Assembly (NCBI GenBank): GCA_036389335.1
Contig: DASVQC010000062.1
Location: forward strand, 1-64,000
Direction: 5' to 3'
Source: JAIVGV01 sp036389335
Lineage (GTDB): Bacteria > Acidobacteriota > Blastocatellia > Pyrinomonadales > Pyrinomonadaceae
Length of the DNA: 64,000 nt
The notes beneath the pieces were generated by a model. It was not told where the DNA came from and made no database searches. It saw only the letters and a program-made list of their open reading frames with translations. The translations under genes were made by a program, and so were the position numbers. Below, one piece after another: positions 29,701-37,268 of this stretch; position 1 is the stretch's first letter, and every line of letters starts with the position of its first letter.

Positions 29701-30262
29701 AGTTCGAGACCTGCACGTCGCGGAAGGTCGAGCCCATCACCATGCGAATCTGCTTCTGCGAGTTCATCACGAAGCCGAGCCCTCCGCCCGCCACGTCGAC
29801 GCCGCCCGCCCGCTGCTGGAAGCGCAACAGGTAGCCGCCCATCGCCTCCTTCTGTTCGACGAGCGCGAGCGAGTCAGCCGAGACGCCGAAGAGCGCGGAG
29901 TTGCTCTCGACGAAGGCGCGCGCCGTGTTCTCGGGCGTCTCGGCGGAGGGCGGGGTGTGGAAGTCCGTCACGACGTCGGGCGATCCGCTGAAGGGGTTCC
30001 AGCGGACGTTGAGCTGCTGGCCGTAGTTGCTCTTCAGGCTGTCGAGCGCGGCGAGCTGCACGCCGGTCGGCTGCCGGAGCGCCGACGCCAGCAGCGCCGG
30101 GTTAACGTCGGGCACGGCCTTGCGGTACATGGCCGCCTCGGCGGAGACCATCTTGGCGGCGGCGCTCGACCGCGGGGCGGGCCAGAGCACGGCGGCGAGC
30201 GCGGCGGCGAGCAGCGCGGCGGCGAAAACGGCGAACGGGGTGCGGATGTTTTTGGTCGTCAT
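26708..30262 (-). CDS. M36-family (fungalysin-like) metallopeptidase
   Basis: 1184 residues with an N-terminal signal/anchor (FAVFAAALLAAALAAVLWP). An FTP/PepSY-like propeptide (about 60-300) is followed by the catalytic domain, with the zinc motif HEGMH at 521-525 and downstream Glu in ALNEGQADLWAY. The rest contains a beta-rich region (about 730-1000) with fibronectin-like and PPC-like strands (LDFELRDDQGHVLATSGNLG), as in secreted bacterial M36 enzymes that are trimmed after export. It probably digests extracellular protein. It lies downstream of the S8 peptidase on the same strand, 152 bases away. Confidence 0.88.
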   Translation of the reverse strand: MTTKNIRTPFAVFAAALLAAALAAVLWPAPRSSAAAKMVSAEAAMYRKAVPDVNPALLASALRQPTGVQLAALDSLKSNYGQQLNVRWNPFSGSPDVVTDFHTPPSAETPENTARAFVESNSALFGVSADSLALVEQKEAMGGYLLRFQQRAGGVDVAGGGLGFVMNSQKQIRMVMGSTFRDVQVSNSTALDAAAATAAALQSLAQYAGTPSSTVSQLTKPAFDELERQVAPALRAPRLNVVPVGEGYRMSWNVLTFSRNPFGMFVTQVDAATGAVVARENLVKFQTDSALPYTADIYPNHPVLKNPDTGELKLDATGAPEGLTRVQLRGYNPGTNATAVNGLLTGPHALIKNVLATQQPFAQAALGTFHFRQNNAPLEAQPNEADDFAEPSEHIDDVNIFFFINYLLEYVDDIHRRDDAVNNRLGTGSFPDTYTHSDRPLVGLPHFPNDCGQAGLGGPCDTTTPDTLKGSVLGLDNAFSLPVVETVDTPAGPQKIVVNPTVYGHGYAFNDLGKDGAVCYHEGMHSISTPIAGLEGAPEGGALNEGQADLWAYTITDAEAIGEYVAAGAGIRKELRDAGRDPDSLAWIRSVHTTLKYSQLGTRTSANSFEVHRDGEIYVGTMWDLRNLMTSAFPQKSGTFVRPAFIDGKPTRTISLGQEMWERDFLGSLYILGLTAPDTFVKARDAMIMADRILYSSDPTDLDAPGQHEALIWQVYASHEMGANAQSPVGGRQTISTAVPQLALDQAHLSAPQGITLAPGAQLKSVNVAWQPVSGAFAYEVFKRRVGSAGQRQFKGAAGREYFDGDNQTTGWSHVAYVTGGQTAYEDTGVIAEFFAAAGIKSANDAAGFNEMFGTEYAVRAVSLNANRQAGFSDLSAGASLSYSFADVTNAVQTAISNVKFAGSTFEFDQSIKNAGVVGAADATAYAPVDFQIVRISSPTVTALNADNGGTGQGKPASFVYNQTLARGAASAARHLAFNDPGAQLFSFDAVVTARVLGATAPANGSQPYDGDGGGRSANQIGSTTDTYTGTIVVGSAGNNLVNGVDYVDVPFVAKAGAFGVQGTLDTTPNAGAAPDLDFELRDDQGHVLATSGNLGPNESVGGGVTPGRTYVYRVVGYASGPAQFTIRSEQFVNLGADASTGGAGGAPTGSGFLPQVSGVSAPTRLVRFSVNPLTKTVSAQIVR

Positions 30263-30369
30263 CTTAGTCTCTACCTTCCTCTGCGCGGGATGCCGCGCGA
30301 CGCTCCGATGAACAGCCCGTGTGCGAGGGTGGCATTCATCTCTCTTCCTCCTTTAACTGCCGCGGAAGA

Positions 30370-30408
30370 GGCGCGGCGCGCGCCCGATAAGTGCGCGCGC
30401 GCCGCGCC
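30370..30408 (-). terminator. Hairpin terminator
   Basis: Fourteen-base complementary GC arms with an 11-base loop, seven bases after the stop of the S8 gene at 30415. Confidence 0.65.
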
Positions 30409-30414
30409 GAAGGC

Positions 30415-32970
30415 TTATTGAAGAGGCGTGGCCTCCTCTCCCGTCTGGCGGTCGCCCGCGGCCTCGTAGAGCACGAGGTACTTCTGCAACTTCGTCGCCA
30501 GCGCGCCGCGCCTGAGCGAGGTCGCGGGCTCGAAGCGCGGCCCCGGAAGCGCCTGGAACTGGCCGGGGCCGATCTGCCTGACCTCAGCCGGGAACGCCTC
30601 GAACAGCCCGCGGTCGAGCGCGAGCTGCACGTAGCCGCGCAAGGACGTGGGGATCTGCAGGTTGTCGCTCAGGGCCGCGCCGTTCGTCGTGACGACCGTG
30701 CCCTTGAGGGCCTGCGCCTGCGCGTCGAGGCCGAGCGCGCGGACGAAGGCGACCGCCGCGTCGAGCCGCGTCGTCGCGCCCGCGGGGTTGAAGGACGGGC
30801 CCGTCGCGCTTATCAATCCGCCCGCGGCGAAGTCCCACCCGCGCAGCGTCGGGCCGTTGGCGGTGAGCGCCTCGGCGATCGAGGCGAGGCTGCCCGACAC
30901 GTCTGTGAACTTCGCGGCGGGGCCGAGCGACTGCCGCAGCTCGGTGTTGAGCGCGAGCGTGCGCGCGAAGTCCGCGCGCGTGACCGCTTCCGCGGGGCGG
31001 AACGTGCCGTCGGCGAACGAGTCGATGCGGCGGAACTTCAGGAGGTCTGTGATGTCGGCCTCAGCCGCGTCGCCCGCGATGTCGGTGACGGGGGCGAGGC
31101 TGAGGTTGACGCGCTTGACGGTGACGTCAACGTTCGTCGGCAGGGCGACGTTACGCAGGGTCGAGCCCGCGAAGCCGGGGTAGCCGATCATCTCGACCGC
31201 CCACGTGCCCGCGACCGGGTACTTGACGACGACCTGCCGCGTGCCCGCGTCGAGGACGGGGAGCGAGTAGCTGCTGTCGTACTCCTTGCCGTCGGGCGAG
31301 TAGAGCGCGAGCAGGAGGATGTTGCCGTCGCCGGTCTTCGCCGTGTTGTCGTACTTGGCGAAGACGTCGAGCACGTCCACGCCCGCGGGCACGTCGAAGG
31401 CGTGCGAGTTGGTCGAGCCGTTGCCGTTGACGGTCGGGCTGTAGTCGATGGAGAACTTCGAGAAGGTCGCGCCCGCGTTAACGGTCTGGTTGAACTGCGG
31501 GGCGAGCGTGCCGCCGTAAGCCTTCGAGCGGTTGAAGACCTTATCGACCGCCGCGTAGGCGTTCACGTAGCCCGCGCCGACCTGATAGTCGTCGTAGCCG
31601 GGCATGCGCGTCGCGGTCTCGGTCAGGATCTGCTTGATCTCGTCGGGCGAGAGCGTGGGGTCGGCGTCCAGGAGCAGCGCGGCGACGCCGACGACGAACG
31701 GGCAGGCCATCGACGTGCCCGAAATCTGCGTGTAGAAGGGCAGGTACGGCGCGGCGATCTCGGTGTCGGCGGTCTCGCCGTTGGCGACGAGGTTGGTCGC
31801 CGCGCGCACCGAGATGATGTCGGTCGTGAACTTATTAGCGTTCGACGCGATGGCGCGGCCCGTGCCCGGCGCGGTGATGGTCGGCGCGTCGTTGTCGTTT
31901 AAGGGATCGCCGTCGGTCAGGCGCTCGTCGCGCGGCAGGCCGCGCGACGAGAACTTGGCGAGCCCGCCTTCTTTCGTGCCCGCCGCGACCGAGATGACCC
32001 ACGGCGCTTTGCTGTAAGGGTTGTGCGAGTCCTTACCGGGGCCACTGTTGCCAGCCGAGAAGACGACGAGGATGCCGCTGTCGTGCGTCGCCTTCGTCGC
32101 GATGTTGATCGGGTTATCGGGGTTGAAGCCGCCGCTGCTGCCCCACGAGTTCGAGATGGCGCGGACGTTGTAGAGGAACTGGTTGGCGAGCGCCCACTCG
32201 AAGCCGCCGAGCGAGTTCAGGACGAAGAGGCCCGCGCCCGAGCCCGTGCCGATCAGACGCACGCCCGGCGCGACGCCCTGATACAAGTTGCCCGAGCGCT
32301 CGCCCGTGCCGCCGATGATCCCGGCGCAGTGCGTGCCGTGGCCGACGTTGAGGTCCGTGTTCGGGACGTTCTCGATGGCTAAGAGCGGCGTGAAGTGGCG
32401 CGCGGCCTCGGGCTGCGCGCTGTTGGCGTAGCTGGTCTCGGTGTCAGTGGCGATGAAGACGTTCTGGACGACCTTCGTGCCGAACTTGAGGTCGGCGTGC
32501 GTGGCGTCGATGCCGCTGTCGTTGACGACGACGGAGAAGTCGCCCTTGCCGGAGACGGGCAGGCCGCCGTTGAGCTTGGTCATCGACGCGTCCGTGCGCA
32601 CGCGGTCGACGCCCGCGAGCATGCGCGACTGGTTGTCGAAGTATTCGAGCTTGTCGTTCGACCAGACGGAGCGCACGCCGCGCATCGAGGCGAGGGCGCG
32701 CACCTGTCCGGCGGTCGCGCCGGGCAAGGCGACCATGCCGAGGTGCGGCAGCGTCAACCCGCCCTGTATGCCGAGCGCGCCGAGCATCGCGAGGTGCGAG
32801 TCCTGCAAGCCGTTCGTCGTGTCGAAGGCGACGATGACCGTGCCGACCTGCGCGGAGTCGGCGAGGCCGCCGAGCCGCACGCTGAGGGCCGGGCTAAGAG
32901 TCGCGCCCGCCGCCGGGCGCGCAGCGAGGCAGAAGAGCAGCGCCGCGAGCAGTGTGGTCAGTTTTTTCAT
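30415..32970 (-). CDS. S8-family (subtilisin-like) secreted peptidase
   Basis: 851 residues starting at MKKLTTLLAALLFCLA (ATG at 32970 with GAGG eight bases upstream; a TTG five codons earlier would swallow that site). Signal peptide, inhibitor-like pro-domain (about 30-120), then the subtilase domain with Asp151 (NDSGID; DSG instead of DTG), His211 (GHGTHCAG) and Ser420 (GTSMACPF), plus oxyanion Asn in SAGNSGPG. The C-terminal 250 residues contain a beta-rich module and SLH-like repeats (IDSFADGTFRPAEAVTRADFA) that may hold it at the cell surface. It is the first gene of a probable unit with the M36 peptidase. Confidence 0.9.
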   Translation of the reverse strand: MKKLTTLLAALLFCLAARPAAGATLSPALSVRLGGLADSAQVGTVIVAFDTTNGLQDSHLAMLGALGIQGGLTLPHLGMVALPGATAGQVRALASMRGVRSVWSNDKLEYFDNQSRMLAGVDRVRTDASMTKLNGGLPVSGKGDFSVVVNDSGIDATHADLKFGTKVVQNVFIATDTETSYANSAQPEAARHFTPLLAIENVPNTDLNVGHGTHCAGIIGGTGERSGNLYQGVAPGVRLIGTGSGAGLFVLNSLGGFEWALANQFLYNVRAISNSWGSSGGFNPDNPINIATKATHDSGILVVFSAGNSGPGKDSHNPYSKAPWVISVAAGTKEGGLAKFSSRGLPRDERLTDGDPLNDNDAPTITAPGTGRAIASNANKFTTDIISVRAATNLVANGETADTEIAAPYLPFYTQISGTSMACPFVVGVAALLLDADPTLSPDEIKQILTETATRMPGYDDYQVGAGYVNAYAAVDKVFNRSKAYGGTLAPQFNQTVNAGATFSKFSIDYSPTVNGNGSTNSHAFDVPAGVDVLDVFAKYDNTAKTGDGNILLLALYSPDGKEYDSSYSLPVLDAGTRQVVVKYPVAGTWAVEMIGYPGFAGSTLRNVALPTNVDVTVKRVNLSLAPVTDIAGDAAEADITDLLKFRRIDSFADGTFRPAEAVTRADFARTLALNTELRQSLGPAAKFTDVSGSLASIAEALTANGPTLRGWDFAAGGLISATGPSFNPAGATTRLDAAVAFVRALGLDAQAQALKGTVVTTNGAALSDNLQIPTSLRGYVQLALDRGLFEAFPAEVRQIGPGQFQALPGPRFEPATSLRRGALATKLQKYLVLYEAAGDRQTGEEATPLQ

Positions 32971-33082
32971 CTCTGTTCCTCTCAAAACCGTTCTCCACGC
33001 CGGGAAGGAAAACGCGCAGTTAAATCGTGTGGAGAAATTAGACCCCCGGCGTTGAGGAAAACTTGAGCCGCGCGGGAAAAAT

Positions 33083-33118
33083 AAAGGCCGCGTTTTTCTC
33101 AGGAAAAACGCGGCCTTT
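33083..33118 (-). terminator. Intrinsic terminator
   Basis: Perfect 16-base arms (AAAGGCCGCGTTTTTC and complement) with a four-base loop, followed on the minus strand by ATTTTT. It ends the isomerase transcript. The rest of this 316-base gap (32971-33286) shows no gene. Confidence 0.85.
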
Positions 33119-33286
33119 CGCGCCCGTCGGGAGACTTGAGGCGGACTTGAGAAGATTGCGATTCGGTTGCGACGCGCGGGGACGACTGTTAGCCCCTCTC
33201 GGGGGCTTTCGTTTGTGCCGCGTGAGGTGGGCTTTCGTTCGCGCCTTCCGGCCCGTCTCGCTCGTGACGGGAGGCCCGGCGCGGCT

Positions 33287-34402
33287 TCACATGGCGGGAT
33301 ACTTCGCCTTCAACTCGCCGAAGCGGTAGCCTTCGGCGACGCGCACCTGCGCGCGCGCGCGCGCCGCTTCGAGCCAGCCCTGTAAGACCCGCGCCTGCTT
33401 CGCGGCGGCGAGCCGCTGTCGAATCTCCGGCGCGGCTTCGTCGAGCGTGACGGCGCGCGCCGCCTCGCGCCGCGCGAGCTTGATGACGTGGAAGCCGTAC
33501 TCGGTCTCGACGACGGGGCTCACCCCGCCGACCTTGAGCGCGAAGGCCGCTTCGTCGAAGGCGCGCGCGTGCGCGTCGCGCGCGAAGGTGCCGAGGTCGC
33601 CGCCGCGCTCGCGCGTCGCCGCGTCGTCGGAATTCTCTCGCGCGAGCCGCGCGAAGTCCTCGCCCGCCGCGGCCCGGCGGCGCAGCTCTTCCGCCTTCGC
33701 CCTGCGCCGCGCCGTCTCTTCGCGCACGGCTGCGGCGAGCGCGTCGCCCGCCAGATTCTTCTCGCGCCGCAACTGCTCGGCGAGGAGGCTCGCGCGCGCG
33801 GCGACGAGGATGTGCGAGGCCGCGATCCGTTCGGGCAGGCGGAGCGCGGCGTCGCCCCTGTGCTCGTCGTAATACTTTTTGATCTCTTCGTCGGCGACCG
33901 TGGCCTCTTTCGCCGCCTCGCCCGCGAGCAGCTCGCCGTAGATCATGTCGCGCGCGATCTCGCGGTACTCTTCGCGCGAGAGGCCGTGGTCGCCGAGGAA
34001 GGCGCGAAACTTCTCCTCGCCGCCGCGCTCGTTCGTCTCCTTCGCGACGCGCGCGTCGATCATCGCGTCGGTCACGCTCAGGCCGCGCCGCGCGCCCTCC
34101 TCCGCGACGAGCGCGCGGTCGATCAGCTCGGCGACGATGCCTTCGCGCAACTGTCCGAGCGCGCTCCTGCCTTCCGCCGTGCCCTCGTCGATCCCGAGAG
34201 CCTCGCGCCCGTTGCGCAGAAACATCTCGTAGAACTTCACGGGGATCGCGCGACCGTCCACGGTGGCGACGGCGGCGCGCGGCGCGGCGGCTGGCGGGTT
34301 GTTGGTCGGCGTCGGCGTCGGGTTCTTCGCGCACGACGCGAAAAGGGCGGCGAGCGCGAAGAGGGTCGGCGCGGCGCGTCTTCCGAGAGTCGGAGAGGGC
34401 AT
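33287..34402 (-). CDS. Parvulin-type peptidylprolyl isomerase lipoprotein
   Basis: 371 residues. A lipobox (LFASC24) follows a short signal peptide, so the protein is probably anchored in the envelope. A SurA-type N-terminal helical domain (ATVDGRAIPVKFYEMFLR, EGIVAELIDRALVAEEG) frames a rotamase/PPIC domain at about 195-300 with the hallmark HILV (SHILVAA), LARENSDD, RGGDLGTF and VVETEYGFHVIKL. This kind of foldase assists outer-membrane or secreted proteins, which fits the cluster of exported peptidases that follows on the same strand. Confidence 0.92.
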   Translation of the reverse strand: MPSPTLGRRAAPTLFALAALFASCAKNPTPTPTNNPPAAAPRAAVATVDGRAIPVKFYEMFLRNGREALGIDEGTAEGRSALGQLREGIVAELIDRALVAEEGARRGLSVTDAMIDARVAKETNERGGEEKFRAFLGDHGLSREEYREIARDMIYGELLAGEAAKEATVADEEIKKYYDEHRGDAALRLPERIAASHILVAARASLLAEQLRREKNLAGDALAAAVREETARRRAKAEELRRRAAAGEDFARLARENSDDAATRERGGDLGTFARDAHARAFDEAAFALKVGGVSPVVETEYGFHVIKLARREAARAVTLDEAAPEIRQRLAAAKQARVLQGWLEAARARAQVRVAEGYRFGELKAKYPAM

Positions 34403-34526
34403 GGGCGATGAACTGTCCCGGCGAAAGATTTTCGTGCGAGAGCCGTTGACGGAGCGGCCGCATTATCGCACAACCCCGCGCGCATCATCACGGCTCGCGT
34501 GTTTATAGTTCGGCACAAGACAGAAG

Positions 34527-34625
34527 GACTCACCACGGAGGCACAGAGGACACGGAGGGGGCACGGAGCTGCTAATTCTTTCTCTGTGTTAGCTCTGTGT
34601 CCTCTGTGCCTCTGTGGTGAATCCC
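34527..34625. repeat. Long palindromic repeat, family 1, copy E
   Basis: Arms from about 34529 (CACCACGGAGGCACAGAGGA) and 34583-34620 (complement). It occupies most of the gap between the isomerase and ABC permease genes. Confidence 0.85.
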
Positions 34626-34685
34626 ACTCCTGCTACCGGACGAGATCGAAGTGAACTAATGTCGGCGCGCGCCGCACGCGCCCGG

Positions 34686-35927
34686 TCACTCGTCTCGACC
34701 GCGGCGCAGCCCGTTCGTCAAAAGTCGCACGCCGAGGACGAAGAGGAAGATGGCGAAGGCGGGCGAGAGCAGCACGAGCGGTTGCTCGCGCAGCAGCGAC
34801 AGCTCGGACGCCTCCGCCAGCATCTTGCCCCAGCTCACCTCCGGCTCCTGCACGCCGACGCCGAGGTAGGAGAGCGCCGTCTCCGCGAGCAGGAAGGCGG
34901 GCAGCATCAGCGAGAGCTGCACGAGGACGGGGCGCGACGCGTTCGGCAGGACGTGGCGGAAGAGGACGCGCGCCTCCGTCATGCCGAGCGCGCGCGCCGC
35001 CGTCACGTACTCGCGCTCCCGCAGCTCCAAGACGAGCCCGCGCACGAGCCGCGCCATCTCGGCCCACCCGACGGCGACGAAGATCGCGACGAGGAAGGCC
35101 GCCGCGCGCGGCGTCGGGAGCTGTACGGGGAGCGCGGCGCGCGCGGCGAGGATGAGGACGAGTTCGGGCAGCGCCATCATCGCGTCCGCCGCGCGCATGA
35201 GTACGGCGTCCGCCCGGCGGCCGGCGTAGCCGGAGAGGCAGCCGACGAGGACGCCGAGCGCGGCGGCGAGGAGCGCGCCGACGGGCGCGACGGCGAGCGA
35301 GAAGCGCGCGGCGGCGAGGAGTTGGGAGAAGCGGTCGCGCCCGAGGCGGTCGGTCCCGAGCAGGTGCAGGCGCGGCGCGGCGCGGGGGGCGCGCGACAGC
35401 GCGCCCGGCGGGGGAGTTTGAGGGGATCGCTCGCCGGGACTTTCGCCCGCGCTTCGTTCGTCGCCCGCGCCCCGTTCGCCTTCGACGTTTTCCGCGGCGA
35501 CGCCGAAGAGGTGCCGGTCGGTCGTGAAGAGTCCGAGGAACTTGTAACGGTAGCCGCGCGGGAAGAGCGCCAGCGGGTGGGAGCGCGAAGCGTCTTCGGC
35601 GAGGGCGCGCGTGAGGGGGTCGGCGACGTGGCGCGGGCGGACGAAGGGGCGCGCGTGGAAGCCGCCCGCGGCGTCGAAGAAGTGTAGGGGCGTGGGCGGC
35701 ACGAAGGTCTCGGCGCGCGACTGCTCGCGGTAGTCGTAGGGCGCGACGAAATCCGCGAGCGCGGCGGCGAGGTAGAACGTCGTGATGATCGCGAGACCGG
35801 CGACGGGACCGGCGCGGCGGCGCGCGAAGTCGGCACCGCGGCGACGCAGGCGCGCCGGAGAGCTGCGCGCGCGCGCCTCGCTCACGTTCGCGCTTCTTCC
35901 ATCAGGGGAGTTAGCGGGAGGTCTCAT
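34686..35927 (-). CDS. Oligopeptide/dipeptide ABC permease, DppC type
   Basis: 413 residues from an ATG overlapping the stop of the upstream permease by four bases (ATGA). Inner-membrane subunit of a peptide-type importer. The first span (about 42-61) is followed by an unusually long periplasmic loop of about 125 residues (62-189) with FLGLFTTDRHLFGVA, as seen in some bacterial DppC relatives, then a Pro/Arg/Gly-rich stretch. The core resumes at LLGTDRLGRDRFSQ, with five further spans, and the EAA loop ARALGMTEARVLFRHVLPN that docks the ATPase. No ATPase gene is present in the window. Confidence 0.92.
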   Translation of the reverse strand: MRPPANSPDGRSANVSEARARSSPARLRRRGADFARRRAGPVAGLAIITTFYLAAALADFVAPYDYREQSRAETFVPPTPLHFFDAAGGFHARPFVRPRHVADPLTRALAEDASRSHPLALFPRGYRYKFLGLFTTDRHLFGVAAENVEGERGAGDERSAGESPGERSPQTPPPGALSRAPRAAPRLHLLGTDRLGRDRFSQLLAAARFSLAVAPVGALLAAALGVLVGCLSGYAGRRADAVLMRAADAMMALPELVLILAARAALPVQLPTPRAAAFLVAIFVAVGWAEMARLVRGLVLELREREYVTAARALGMTEARVLFRHVLPNASRPVLVQLSLMLPAFLLAETALSYLGVGVQEPEVSWGKMLAEASELSLLREQPLVLLSPAFAIFLFVLGVRLLTNGLRRGRDE

Positions 35928-36910
35928 TGAACGGCGCTCGCGGCGCGTCGCGCGGTCGCGCGCGTGTTCTCGTCGCGGCGCAGTCGCGGGTCGTTCAGGC
36001 GCAGCAGGATGTCGGCGCAGAGGTTGCCGAGGAGCACGGCGGTCGCCGTCAGCATCACGACGCCCATCAAAAGCGGCGCGTCGCGCCCCTTGACGGCCTC
36101 GACGCTGAGCGCGCCCAAGCCCTGCCAGCCGAGCACCGTCTCGACGACGACCGAGCCGCCGACGAGGCTGCCGAGCGAGTAGCCGAAGATCGTGATGAGC
36201 GGGTTCAGCGCGGCGCGCAGGGCGTGGCGGAAGACGACGGCGCGCTCCGGCAGGCCCTTGGCGCGCGCGACCACGACGAAGTCTTCGGCGAGCGCGGCGG
36301 CGAGGGCCTCTCGCGTCTGCGCGAGGAAGAGCGCGACGAGCGGCACGGCGAGCACGAGTGCGGGCGGGAGCACGCGCGCCGGGGAGAGCGGCGACGAGGC
36401 GGCCTCGCCCGCGCCGCCGATGGGGAAGATGTTGGTGCGCGCGGCGACGGCGAGCGCGACTAAGGCGAGCACGATGCGCGGGGCGGAGGCGGCGACGAGG
36501 ACGAGCGCGCCGCTCGCGCGATCCCACGCGCCGCGGGGCCTGCGCGCCGCCTGCACGCCGAGCGAGAGCGCGACCGCCCACGCGACGGCGAGCGCGACTA
36601 AGGCGAGCGCGAGCGTGCGGAGCAGGCGCGGCAGGAGGACGGCGGAGACGGGCGCGCGGAACTGGAAGGAGTAGCCCATGCGCCCGCGCGCGAACTCTCC
36701 TAGCCAGCGCGCGTAGCGCAGGGCGAGCGGCTGGTCGAGGCCGTAGAGGCGGCGCAGCTCGCGGACTGCGTCCTGCGAGACGTGCGGCTCGGAGCTGAAC
36801 GCGGTGAGCGCGTCGCCCCCCGCCGCCGCCAGCAGCCCGAAGGTCAGGGCGGAGACGACGAGGAGCACGACGACGCCCTGTAAGACTCTGGATGTGATCA
36901 GCTTCAGCAC
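35924..36910 (-). CDS. Oligopeptide/dipeptide ABC permease, DppB type
   Basis: 328 residues with six predicted spans, beginning MLKLITSRVLQGVVVLLVV. The EAA loop is ARAKGLPERAVVFRHALRAALNPLI, which fits the DppB/OppB family. It overlaps the DppC gene by four bases. Divergent from the substrate-binding protein gene at 37269; the intervening 358-base gap holds a family 2 repeat. Confidence 0.92.
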   Translation of the reverse strand: MLKLITSRVLQGVVVLLVVSALTFGLLAAAGGDALTAFSSEPHVSQDAVRELRRLYGLDQPLALRYARWLGEFARGRMGYSFQFRAPVSAVLLPRLLRTLALALVALAVAWAVALSLGVQAARRPRGAWDRASGALVLVAASAPRIVLALVALAVAARTNIFPIGGAGEAASSPLSPARVLPPALVLAVPLVALFLAQTREALAAALAEDFVVVARAKGLPERAVVFRHALRAALNPLITIFGYSLGSLVGGSVVVETVLGWQGLGALSVEAVKGRDAPLLMGVVMLTATAVLLGNLCADILLRLNDPRLRRDENTRATARRAASAVQ

Positions 36911-37030
36911 GCGCGGGGGCGGACAACTCGCCGCCGGAAGTTTCTAACACCCTTCGTCGGGCGGCGACAAGAGCTTTGTGCGCCGCACCGCCGGTTTCAG
37001 ACCTAGAACTCGCCGCGGGGGTTGCGAGCC

Positions 37031-37111
37031 AAATGATGAAGGAGGAACGACGAACGATGAACGGAAGGCAGTCGCTTTCACTTCATCGTTCGTCGTTCCC
37101 ACTTCATCGTT
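37031..37111. repeat. Palindromic repeat, family 2, copy 3
   Basis: Arms AATGATGAAGGAGGAACGAC-like on the left and CTTCATCGTT / TCGTCGTTCC on the right, with a 21-base loop of the same type as in copy 2. A family-1 half (GCGCCCCCGCGGTGAATCC) follows at 37116-37134. No gene is seen between 36911 and 37268. Confidence 0.85.
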
Positions 37112-37268
37112 AGCCTGCGCCCCCGCGGTGAATCCTCTCCCGCCTCGTCGCGGCCCTCATAAATTGTGATGGACAACGACGATCATCCGTGATTGAATCA
37201 ATCAGCCTCGCCGAACTTCAATTGCGAACAACCTACCCGACGTGATTTCGACGCCACCGATTCCGAAG

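Noticed and set aside
26639..30421. A 1260-codon open frame on the plus strand
   Set aside because: It is antisense to the M36 peptidase gene and shows only Arg/Val/Gly-rich sequence without a domain; high GC makes such long false frames common.
34686..36950. A 754-codon frame joining both ABC permease regions
   Set aside because: DppC begins at 35927 with an ATGA overlap to the separate DppB frame; the upstream part is a shadow of DppB.
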